In this document: positions 1 to 6,600 of the stretch, in pieces
Layout: every line of letters starts with the position of its first letter
Numbering within the stretch: position 1 is the first letter of the stretch
NCBI GenBank assembly: GCA_019104905.1
Contig: JAHRXB010000272.1
Location: 1-7,781, forward strand
Origin: Bdellovibrio sp.
GTDB taxonomy: Bacteria; Bdellovibrionota; Bdellovibrionia; Bdellovibrionales; Bdellovibrionaceae
Length of the DNA stretch: 7,781 nucleotides
Reading direction: 5' to 3'
Position numbers and translations under genes: made by a program
Notes under the pieces: generated by a model
Seen by the model: the letters and a program-made list of their open reading frames with translations, nothing else
Databases searched by the model: none
Told to the model about the DNA's origin: nothing

Positions 1-46
1 ACCGAGTTCCGCAGCGCCCGACACCCCTACCCTAGCAATCAGAAGA

Positions 47-85
47 CTAAAAAAAATAAAAAAAGGGAGCCAAAAAGGCTCCCTT
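47..85 (-). terminator. Intrinsic terminator of ahcY
   Basis: A perfect 7-bp stem, GGGAGCC (65-71) and GGCTCCC (77-83), surrounds an AAAAA loop and can extend by two A-T pairs. On the minus strand it is followed by a long T-rich tract (complement of the A-run at 49-64, broken by one base). It lies about 65 bp past the ahcY stop codon. On the plus strand only two T follow the stem, so it is directional. It ends the map-ahcY transcription unit. Confidence 0.9.
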
Positions 86-151
86 CGCGCGAGGACTGTC
101 TGAGCGTTTTGCAAGGCCCAGGCCCCCTTTTAAACCCAAAGCGCGGGTCAA

Positions 152-1543
152 TTAGTATCGATAGTGCTCAGGCTTGAAAGGCCCCTGAGGACTCATGTGC
201 AAGTACTTCGCCTGCTTAGAAGAAAGCTTCGTCAACTTCACACCCAATTTATCAAGGTGAAGAGCCGCCACTTTTTCATCCAAGTGCTTTGGAAGTCTGT
301 AAACAGCGATATCTTGATATTTATCTCTGTTATTGAACAACTCCATTTGCGCCAATACTTGATTCGTGAATGAGTTACTCATTACGAAGCTTGGATGCCC
401 TGTCGCACAACCCAAGTTCACCAAACGACCCTTAGCAAGAACGATCACTTGTTTGCCGTTCTTCATCGTGTGGATGTCCACTTGTGGTTTTACTTCGCGG
501 ATCTTTGAGTTTTTGTTCAACCAAGCCATATCGATTTCGATATCGAAGTGACCGATGTTACAAACAATCGCGTTGTTTTTCATTTTGTTGAAGTGCTTGT
601 CAGTGATGATGTCGCAGCAACCTGTTGCTGTCACAAAGATGTCGCCAACAGCCGCAGCTTCGTCCATCGTCGTCACTTCAAAACCTTCCATCGCCGCCTG
701 CAAAGCGCAGATAGGATCGATTTCAGTCACAAGAACGCGTGCGCCCAGGCCACGCAAAGAGTGCGCAGAACCTTTACCGACATCGCCGTAACCCGCAACC
801 ACACAAATTTTACCAGCTACCATCACGTCTGTGGCACGCTTGATACCGTCTGCCAAAGACTCGCGGCAACCGTACAGGTTGTCGAATTTAGATTTCGTCA
901 CAGAGTCGTTGATATTGATCGCTGGAACTTTCAATTTGCCGTTCTTCAAAAGAACTTCCAAATTGTGAACACCGGTTGTGGTCTCTTCAGAGATACCGAT
1001 GATCTTTTTCATTTCTTTGGCGAAACGAGGCTCATGCATCATGTTGGTCAAGTCACCACCATCATCCAAGATCATGTTAAAGCCGTCTTTACCCCAACCT
1101 GTGATCGTTTGTTCGATACACCAGTTGAACTCTTCTTCTGTCAAACCCTTCCATGCGAATACAGGAATGCCCGCCGCCGCAATCGCGACAGCCGCATGGT
1201 CTTGAGTTGAGAAGATATTGCAAGAAGACCAGCGAATTTCTGCACCCAGCTCTACCAAAGTTTCAATCAACACGGCAGTTTGGATTGTCATATGAAGGCA
1301 ACCAGAGATGCGAGCACCTTTCAAAGGCTTCTGTTTACCGTACTCTTTACGAAGAGCCATCAAACCAGGCATTTCTGTTTCAGCAATCTTGATTTCTTCA
1401 CGTCCCCACTTCGCAAGTTTTGCGAAGACTTCAGGATTTTCCATCGCCTCTTTGCAGACTTTGAAATCACCAGCAGGAGCTTTCGTCGTTGTCTTAGCGT
1501 TTTTTTTCATAGCGGACTTTCCATTCGTTGTCGTTAATGACAT
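152..1543 (-). CDS. ahcY: Adenosylhomocysteinase (S-adenosyl-L-homocysteine hydrolase)
   Basis: This 463-residue cytoplasmic enzyme reversibly splits S-adenosylhomocysteine into adenosine and homocysteine, removing the inhibitory product of SAM-dependent methylation. The family signature around residues 79-120 ([20 protein letters not shown]) is intact. Residues matching the known active site of the human enzyme are present: D161, E187, K217, D221, N222, C226 and H332. The NAD-binding Rossmann motif GYGDVGKG is at 251-258, and the protein ends in the typical KPEHYRY. The spacing between DDGGDLT (160-166) and SEETTTG (185-191) is short, so the roughly 40-residue insertion of many bacterial and plant enzymes is absent, as in the animal type. 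The start at 1543 has AAGGG seven bases upstream. A second in-frame ATG at residue 12 (1510) also has a good site (GGAAAG, six bases), giving 452 residues. The first 30 or so residues are a Lys/Thr-rich extension relative to the human protein. It lies 44 bp after map, probably in one operon. Confidence 0.97.
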   Translation of the reverse strand: MSLTTTNGKSAMKKNAKTTTKAPAGDFKVCKEAMENPEVFAKLAKWGREEIKIAETEMPGLMALRKEYGKQKPLKGARISGCLHMTIQTAVLIETLVELGAEIRWSSCNIFSTQDHAAVAIAAAGIPVFAWKGLTEEEFNWCIEQTITGWGKDGFNMILDDGGDLTNMMHEPRFAKEMKKIIGISEETTTGVHNLEVLLKNGKLKVPAININDSVTKSKFDNLYGCRESLADGIKRATDVMVAGKICVVAGYGDVGKGSAHSLRGLGARVLVTEIDPICALQAAMEGFEVTTMDEAAAVGDIFVTATGCCDIITDKHFNKMKNNAIVCNIGHFDIEIDMAWLNKNSKIREVKPQVDIHTMKNGKQVIVLAKGRLVNLGCATGHPSFVMSNSFTNQVLAQMELFNNRDKYQDIAVYRLPKHLDEKVAALHLDKLGVKLTKLSSKQAKYLHMSPQGPFKPEHYRY

Positions 1544-1550
1544 TGATTTA

Positions 1551-1555
1551 CCCTT
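1551..1555 (-). promoter_or_regulatory. Ribosome binding site of ahcY
   Basis: AAGGG on the minus strand lies seven bases before the ATG at 1543 and supports the long start. The 44-bp gap to map is AT-rich (TTGAAT then TATTAA-like segments), so a secondary promoter is possible but not convincing. The gap is too short for a SAH riboswitch. Confidence 0.6.
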
Positions 1556-1587
1556 GTTATTAATAATGTAATTTATAGTTAATTCAA

Positions 1588-2352
1588 TTAAGGAAGAGTT
1601 AGTATCTCATATCCGGTATCAGTCACAAGCACCGTGTGCTCAAATTGCGCTGACAATAGACCATCCGCAGTATCGTAGTACTTGATACTCGACCCGGGGA
1701 TGGCAAATTCAACAACCTCATCCGTTCCTTGGTTGACCATAGGTTCCACCGTAATGCAGTGGAATGGCACCAAGCGATCGCCCTTCCCCTTCTTACCGAA
1801 AGAAGGAACAAACGGCTCTTCGTGGAACAGGCGGCCGACGCCATGTCCCCCGATCTCTTTCACGGTCGTGTACCCTTTGCGAGTCACTAGCTTATTGATT
1901 TCAAAACCAATGTCCCCGGTAAATCCATTGGGAGTGATCGCCTCAATCCCTTTGTCACGGGCCATCAGGGCCGTCTCTACGAGATCTTTTGCCTCATCAG
2001 AAACATTGCCAATCATATACATCTTGGAGGTATCTCCAAAAAAACCATCAATCCACGAAGTCACATCGACGTTGATAATATCCCCGTCCTGGAGAATGGT
2101 CTTATCATCGGGAACGCCATGACACACAACCTGATTGACCGAGGTACAGGTGTACTTCGGATAACCGTGATAACCGATACAAGCCGATTTAGCCCCTCGA
2201 CTGAGCATAAAGTCGTTGGCAAGCTCATCGATCTCATTGGTGGTCACTCCGACCTTAATGTATTTATCGAGGTAGGTCAGAGTGTCGGCCGCAATACGGC
2301 AGGCAATAGTCATTTTTTTGATTTCTTCTAATGAAAGCGGCTTAATTCCCAT
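1588..2352 (-). CDS. map: Type I methionine aminopeptidase
   Basis: This 254-residue metalloenzyme removes the initiator methionine from nascent proteins with a small second residue. All five metal ligands of the pita-bread fold are present in order: D96 (NVDVT), D107 (FGDTS), H170 (GGHGVG), E203 (TVEPM) and E238 (QFEHT). The conserved substrate-contact histidine is H78 (VCHGVPDD). Length and lack of an N-terminal zinc-finger or linker extension match the short bacterial type I class. The N-terminus ([12 protein letters not shown]) aligns with the usual start, so ATG at 2352 is accepted although no Shine-Dalgarno sequence precedes it. A TATAAA box just upstream hints at a leaderless message. 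The gene is followed by ahcY in the same direction. Confidence 0.96.
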   Translation of the reverse strand: MGIKPLSLEEIKKMTIACRIAADTLTYLDKYIKVGVTTNEIDELANDFMLSRGAKSACIGYHGYPKYTCTSVNQVVCHGVPDDKTILQDGDIINVDVTSWIDGFFGDTSKMYMIGNVSDEAKDLVETALMARDKGIEAITPNGFTGDIGFEINKLVTRKGYTTVKEIGGHGVGRLFHEEPFVPSFGKKGKGDRLVPFHCITVEPMVNQGTDEVVEFAIPGSSIKYYDTADGLLSAQFEHTVLVTDTGYEILTLP

Positions 2353-2360
2353 AGGGGCAT

Positions 2361-2366
2361 TTTATA
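2361..2366 (-). promoter_or_regulatory. Candidate -10 box of map
   Basis: TATAAA on the minus strand ends eight bases before the map ATG. Transcription would start at or within a few bases of the start codon, consistent with the missing ribosome binding site. No good -35 hexamer is seen at 16-18 bp spacing, so the call is weak. The rest of the 157-bp gap up to 2509 holds the terminator of the upstream gene and no ORF of note. Confidence 0.3.
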
Positions 2367-2445
2367 ACACAGAGGCCCCACCTTGGATAGACCAAAGGAA
2401 TCTAAAACATAAAAATGCAGGAGGGCCAAGGACCTGCGAAGCAAT

Positions 2446-2477
2446 AAAAAAAGCCTAGGTGTTACCCTAGGCTTTTT
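2446..2477 (-). terminator. Intrinsic terminator of the SWIB gene
   Basis: A 12-bp perfect stem, AAAAAGCCTAGG (2448-2459) with CCTAGGCTTTTT (2466-2477), encloses a six-base loop. On the minus strand it is followed by a run of seven T, then ATT. It lies about 33 bp after the stop codon at 2510. Five T also follow on the plus strand, so it could act in both directions. Confidence 0.88.
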
Positions 2478-2509
2478 GAATCTAGTTCAGCTTTAGGCTG
2501 ATTCTAAGA

Positions 2510-2905
2510 CTATTTCAAGTGCTTAGAAACAAGCTTAGTCATATCGAACATAGAAACAGTCGTTTTACCGCCGAAAACTTCTTTAAGTTTTGCATCAGCG
2601 TTGATGTTTCTTCTGTTTTTAGCATCTTGAAGACCGTTCTTCTTGATGTAAGCCCAAAGTTTTTTAACAACTTCAGTGCGAGGAAGTGGAGAAGCACCAA
2701 CAACTGCTGCCAAAGCTGCAGAAGGAGTCAACGCTTTCATGAATGCTGCATTTGGCTTACGAGCAGATTTTGCTTTTGGAGCAGCTTTTTTCGCAGCTTT
2801 TTTAGGAGCAGCGGCTTTTTTTGGAGCTGCTTTTTTAGCAGCTTTTTTTGGAGCAGCTTTTTTAGCTGCAGCTTTCTTTGTAGTAGCTTTCTTAGCTTTC
2901 GCCAT
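2510..2905 (-). CDS. SWIB/MDM2-domain protein with histone H1-like Lys/Ala tail
   Basis: This 131-residue, strongly basic protein has two parts. Residues 1-50 are almost only Lys, Ala and Pro in repeats such as KKAAPKKAA, resembling the C-terminal tail of histone H1 and other bacterial H1-like proteins, and probably bind DNA without sequence specificity. Residues 54-131 form a SWIB/MDM2 domain: the LPRTEVVKKLWAYIKKNGLQ core (74-93), then the N-R-R-N-I segment and the D-A-K-L-K-E-V-F helix. SWIB domains are mainly eukaryotic (SWI/SNF subunits) but are known in bacteria, for example Chlamydia. The start is well supported by GGAGG eight bases upstream. It has its own terminator and is transcribed away from the J-domain gene. 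A role in chromosome organisation is inferred, not shown. Confidence 0.92.
   Translation of the reverse strand: MAKAKKATTKKAAAKKAAPKKAAKKAAPKKAAAPKKAAKKAAPKAKSARKPNAAFMKALTPSAALAAVVGASPLPRTEVVKKLWAYIKKNGLQDAKNRRNINADAKLKEVFGGKTTVSMFDMTKLVSKHLK
2768..2878 (-). repeat. Lys/Ala tandem repeats in the SWIB protein tail
   Basis: The stretch coding for residues 10-46 is built of near-identical units that on the plus strand read as GCAGCTTTTTT-like blocks, encoding KKAA or PKKAA. Units are tandem but of unequal length (four or five codons). Such a tract is prone to in-frame length change. Confidence 0.7.
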
Positions 2906-2913
2906 TCTAAATT

Positions 2914-2942
2914 CCTCCGTTAGGTTTTTAGTCTCGTTTATA
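2914..2942 (-). promoter_or_regulatory. Ribosome binding site and possible -10 box of the SWIB gene
   Basis: A strong Shine-Dalgarno sequence GGAGG (complement of 2914-2918) sits eight bases before the ATG. Farther up, TATAAA (complement of 2937-2942) lies in a small palindrome, TCGTATAAACGA, and would give a leader of about 25 bases. The matching -35 is poor. The ribosome site is secure; the promoter is only a candidate. Confidence 0.5.
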
Positions 2943-3016
2943 CGAATGAGCTTAGTGTGTATCTAAGTCGAGTCGTTTGTCCAAAAAAAAATGCAGGTAA
3001 ATTCATTTTTTTTGCA

Positions 3017-3100
3017 TTTTCCCCTAGGGAAATCAGCTTTTCCCCTCTAAATACGCCCTTTTTCACAGGGAAAAAGGCTATTTCTCGAGGGAAAACCCCT
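3017..3100. repeat. Degenerate 21-bp periodic array of TTTCCC/GGGAAA blocks
   Basis: TTTTCCCCT occurs exactly at 3017-3025 and 3038-3046, 21 bp apart. AGGGAAAA occurs exactly at 3067-3074 and 3088-3095, again 21 bp apart. A further AGGGAAA is at 3026-3032 and a related GAAAAAGGG (minus strand) at 3056-3064. The segment can be laid out as about four diverged 21-bp units, each with a T-rich C-run followed by a G-run and A-run, so most units are nearly self-complementary. Because of this, 3038-3095 can fold into a long imperfect hairpin. It fills the divergent gap between the SWIB and J-domain genes. I do not recognise it as a known element. Confidence 0.6.
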
Positions 3101-3126
3101 TCTGGACTGCGGAATCCAGGGGGTGC

Positions 3127-3134
3127 GCCGATAA
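3127..3134 (+). promoter_or_regulatory. Sigma-28-type -10 element before the J-domain gene
   Basis: GCCGATAA matches the -10 half of the E. coli FliA consensus (TAAAGTTT-N11-GCCGATAA) exactly and ends seven bases before the ATG at 3142. At the 11-bp spacing, however, the -35 region is TGCGGAAT, only three of eight matches. It is either an activator-assisted promoter or a chance match. No Shine-Dalgarno sequence is present between it and the ATG. Confidence 0.4.
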
Positions 3135-3141
3135 GAATCAC

Positions 3142-3549
3142 ATGAGTTTTCAAGCAAGCTTTAAGCAAATTCTACGAGAGAAAATGGGGTCACAGACCTC
3201 TTCTTCCGAGGGAAAAAGCGCTTTTACTGTGAATGAAGACCCCGCCCATCTGGCTTATTTGCTGGGACAAATCAGTCGTTTAGAAGTCCATTCCCCCCGA
3301 GGACATTATCCCCCTCCCAAAGTTCGTCCTCAACGAAAAGCCCATAACTTCACCTCAGCACAACGACTCTCTTACGAGTTCCTAAAGTCTTGGATTCATG
3401 ATCTCAGCGAAGGTTACACCGGCTCTGAGCTTAAGAAAGCCTTCCGTCAGGCGGCGATGATCCTTCACCCTGACCATGGTGGAAGCGCGCAGCAATTTCT
3501 GGAGCTCAAAGAGCATTACGAAACTCTTCAAGGGATTTTTTCTAACTAG
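3142..3549 (+). CDS. Small protein with C-terminal J-domain
   Basis: This 135-residue protein has a C-terminal J-domain, the module that stimulates ATP hydrolysis by DnaK/Hsp70. Helix I is about 72-88 and helix II about 94-107. The loop carries the essential HPD at 109-111 followed by HGG, and helix III is about 115-130. Unlike DnaJ, the J-domain is at the C-terminus and there is no Gly/Phe linker, zinc finger or substrate domain. The first 70 residues are polar, with a basic proline-containing segment (52-66), and match nothing I know; they may direct the protein to one client. ATG at 3142 is the first start codon in a frame that stays open back to a TAG at 3025-3027. No ribosome binding site is visible. 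The co-oriented fibre gene begins 117 bp later. The J-domain is certain; the client is unknown. Confidence 0.85.
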   Translation: MSFQASFKQILREKMGSQTSSSEGKSAFTVNEDPAHLAYLLGQISRLEVHSPRGHYPPPKVRPQRKAHNFTSAQRLSYEFLKSWIHDLSEGYTGSELKKAFRQAAMILHPDHGGSAQQFLELKEHYETLQGIFSN

Positions 3550-3631
3550 AGCCGTTCTCAGAGATTACATCGCAGAAATGCCAGATGAGCTTAAGGCTCG
3601 CTCCTCTATGAGACAACCAAGGGCGTGCTGT

Positions 3632-3658
3632 TAAGGTTTCGACAAAAGATACCGATTA
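3632..3658 (+). promoter_or_regulatory. FliA (sigma-28)-like promoter of the fibre gene
   Basis: TAAGGTTT (3632-3639), exactly 11 bases, then ACCGATTA (3651-3658) matches the FliA consensus TAAAGTTT-N11-GCCGATAA at 13 of 16 positions with perfect spacing. The predicted transcription start is about 3665, at the ATG at 3667, giving a leaderless or nearly leaderless message. It would lie inside the coding region if the upstream GTG (3625) were used. Confidence 0.6.
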
Positions 3659-3666
3659 ATAACTAT

Positions 3667-6600
3667 ATGAATATCCTGAACGTCCTTATCTATTCATGCA
3701 CCCTTCTTATGGGGGCCTTGGCGTGGGCCACCCCTGGAAGCCTCACCTATCAAGGACGTATCAAGGGACTTGATGGAGCCCCTCTAGAGATCAACGGCGT
3801 TCAATTTGAATTCTCAATCACCAACCCCACCGGGACCTGCATTATCTATAGAGAGAAGTCCAATTCTATAGATATGCGCAACTCGGGCGGCGTCTTTGAT
3901 GTTCCGATTGGCACGGGCTCCCAAGACTTCCCCATCTCAACAACCTTTAAACTTCTGGATGCTTTTGATAATTCCAAAAATCTCGACTGCGAGGGGGGTG
4001 GTACTTACTCTCCGGTCATCGATGACAAACGCCTGCTGCGCGTACAATTCTTTGACGGCTCTGGCTGGAAGCTGATCTCGCCCGACAGTGAAATCCGTTC
4101 GGTCCCCTATGCGGGGCACGCCAAGACCGCGCAAAAGTTGGGCACCAATGTCGCGTCGGACTTTGTTTTAAAATCGAATATTCCCCTCTGTGCGGCAGGT
4201 ACTTACTTACGTCACATCGCACCTGCAGGGACCTTTGAATGCACAACACCCTCAATTTCAGGCAGTAACGTCAGTGGAAATATCGCGGGAAGCGCTGCGG
4301 GCTTTACGGGAACTCTGACCGGGGATGTCTCTGGAACTCAAAGTGCCACAAGCGTCGACAAAATCAAAGGCGTCTCTGTTGTCATGACAGGAATCAACGC
4401 TGGAAAAGTCCTTAAGTACAACGGCTCTCAATGGGCTCCGGCCGATGACTTAGGCACCACGGGGGCCCTCACAGGTCTTACCGGAGACGTGAGTTCTACA
4501 GGAGCCCCCACGGCCACAGTGACAATCAACAACAGCGCCGTCTCAACAGGTAAGATTGCTGATGCCGCCGTGACTACCGTCAAAATTGCCGATGGCTCTG
4601 TGACCTCTGCAAAAATCACTGACGGCACTCTTGTCGACGCCGACATCGCGGCCGGGGCTGCGATTGTGGATTCAAAGCTTGCGACCATCTCAACTGCCGG
4701 AAAAGTTTCAGGAGGTGCGATCACCTCAGGAACAATTGGGGGCTCCACAGTCATCAACACGAGCGGCTTGCTTCAAACATCCAGTGCTGTGCGATTTTAT
4801 TCTGGAGCCAACTACGTCGAACTCAAAGCCAAGAGCGGGCTTGCCAGCAATGTTCTTCTGACTTTACCCTCCACTCTCGGAACGGCGGGGCAGGTTTTAA
4901 AAATTAATGGCTCCGGAGAACTTTTCTGGGATAACGCCACGGCAGGATCTGTCACAAGTATTGATACGGGGACCGGTCTCACTGGAGGGCCTATCACAGG
5001 CACAGGAACTATTTCTTTGGCCAACACAACGGTCGCGCCGGGCTCTTATGGTTCAACGACTCAAGTTGGCACTTTCACTGTCGATGCTCAAGGGCGTTTG
5101 ACGACGGCAGGAAACACGACACTGACCCCGGCATGGAATTCAATCACGGACAAACCCACAACTCTTGTTGGATATGGCATCACCGACGCCCTTCCCCTTT
5201 CAGCTTACGCGGGGGATTTAACAGATGCTGTGTCCTGTGCCGCAAATAAGAAACCGTACTGGAATACACTCAGTGATAAGTGGATGTGTGCCGATATTGG
5301 CTCGCTCGATGCCTCCGCCATTACGACGGGAACGATTGATGCCAGTCGCCTGCCCGCCAGTCTGTCTTACTGGTCTTCAGCAACGGGGGGAATTAACTAT
5401 GCCGGAGGCACTGTCGCTGTAGGAACTGGAACTCCGGATAGCTCAGCCCTTCTGGATCTAAACTCCACCTCACGCGGTCTCTTACCTCCGCGACTGACCG
5501 CCGCCCAACGAGATGCGATTGTAAGTCCGGCCGCGGGACTCATCGTTTACAATACCACCGCACAGCAATTGCAAGTTTACGATGGCACAAATTGGATGGG
5601 CGGCAGTGGCACCGGGACTCAGGAGGTTGTTCAAGGTTCCGCCGTCACCTTAGGTAACGCCGTCAATACGGATGTTTTATCTTTGACCGTGACCTCCGGA
5701 GGAAAATATTTGATTCTTGCCTCGGGAAATTCCAACACGTCACAGCCTTGGACTTATTTTTCCATTCTTTGCTCTCTCGCGAAGAATGGTTCAAATCTTG
5801 ACTCAAAACATTTTTATTATGGTGGATCTCAAGGGGGAAGCTCCCCCGGAATCCCGTTCGTCTTATATTCTGCGACCACCGTTAACACCGGAGATACTCT
5901 CAAGGTCTATTGCTATTCCTCGTCCGATGCCGCCACTCGAAGTTCTTATGGATGGAAAATCACGTTGCTGAATTTAGGAGTCAATAATCAGATTGGTGCC
6001 GACAACCTTGGCAACCACACTGCCACCCAGAACTTGAATATTGCAGGTTACAAACTGGTCGGTGGTGGCAGTGCCGGTTTATCAGTTGATGGCTCTGGAA
6101 ATGTGGGAATCGGTACAGCAACCCCCACCGCAAAACTTGAAGTGAGTGGTGATTTAAAGCTCAGCGCCACACTTGTTTCCTGCACGGCCGCCGACGAAGG
6201 GACCATGCAATACGATAGCACTTTAAAGGTCATGAAGTTCTGCGATGGCACTTCGTGGAAACCGACCTCCAAATTTGTTGGCACAAGCTGCAAAGACATC
6301 TTACAAAAAGGTGGCGATTTCGGTTCGGGATACTATCAAATAGATCCCGATGGTGCCGGGGGCAATGCCCCCTTCAAAGTATATTGTGATATGGAAACCA
6401 ACGGAGGAGGATGGACCCGTTGCCTGGATGTCAGAACTTCGGACTTCCCCACCATCAACACAACTTCTTGGTACAAGACTGCTTGGACTGGAACCAATGG
6501 TTACATTCGCGATTGCAGTGGTTTAACTGGGGTCACGCAAAGTTACGTGGAAGCCAATATCGACTATAATTCTGCCGACGCCAACACCTGTCGTTATAAA

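Noticed and set aside
1..174. Plus-strand frame open from position 1 to a TGA at 172-174
   Set aside because: It runs through the ahcY terminator and into the ahcY 3' end, and its residues resemble no protein.
1544..1587. SAH riboswitch upstream of ahcY
   Set aside because: The space between map and ahcY is 44 bp and AT-rich, too short and lacking the G/C-rich conserved core.
2417..2436. GCAGG...CCTGC hairpin upstream of map as an attenuator
   Set aside because: A 5-bp stem with a loop of about ten bases and no T-run is not distinguishable from chance.
3028..3141. Upstream extension of the J-domain reading frame
   Set aside because: The frame is open back to a TAG at 3025-3027 but contains no ATG, GTG or TTG codon, and its residues reflect the repeat array.
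2938..3168. A 76-codon minus-strand ORF across the divergent intergenic region
   Set aside because: It overlaps the start of the J-domain gene, has no ribosome site, and its apparent 7-residue periodicity is just the 21-bp DNA repeat read in frame.
3587..3599. GAGC-TTAAG-GCTC hairpin as a terminator after the J-domain gene
   Set aside because: The stem is only 4 bp and no T-run follows.
3479..3634. A GTG-started frame overlapping the end of the J-domain gene and containing M-P-D-E-L-K
   Set aside because: No ribosome site, no family resemblance, and most of it overlaps a secure gene; chance reading is more likely.
4428..4760. A 110-codon antisense ORF in the fibre gene
   Set aside because: It is the complement of the decapeptide-repeat shaft; its V/A/P-rich repeats mirror the sense repeats and it lacks a ribosome site.
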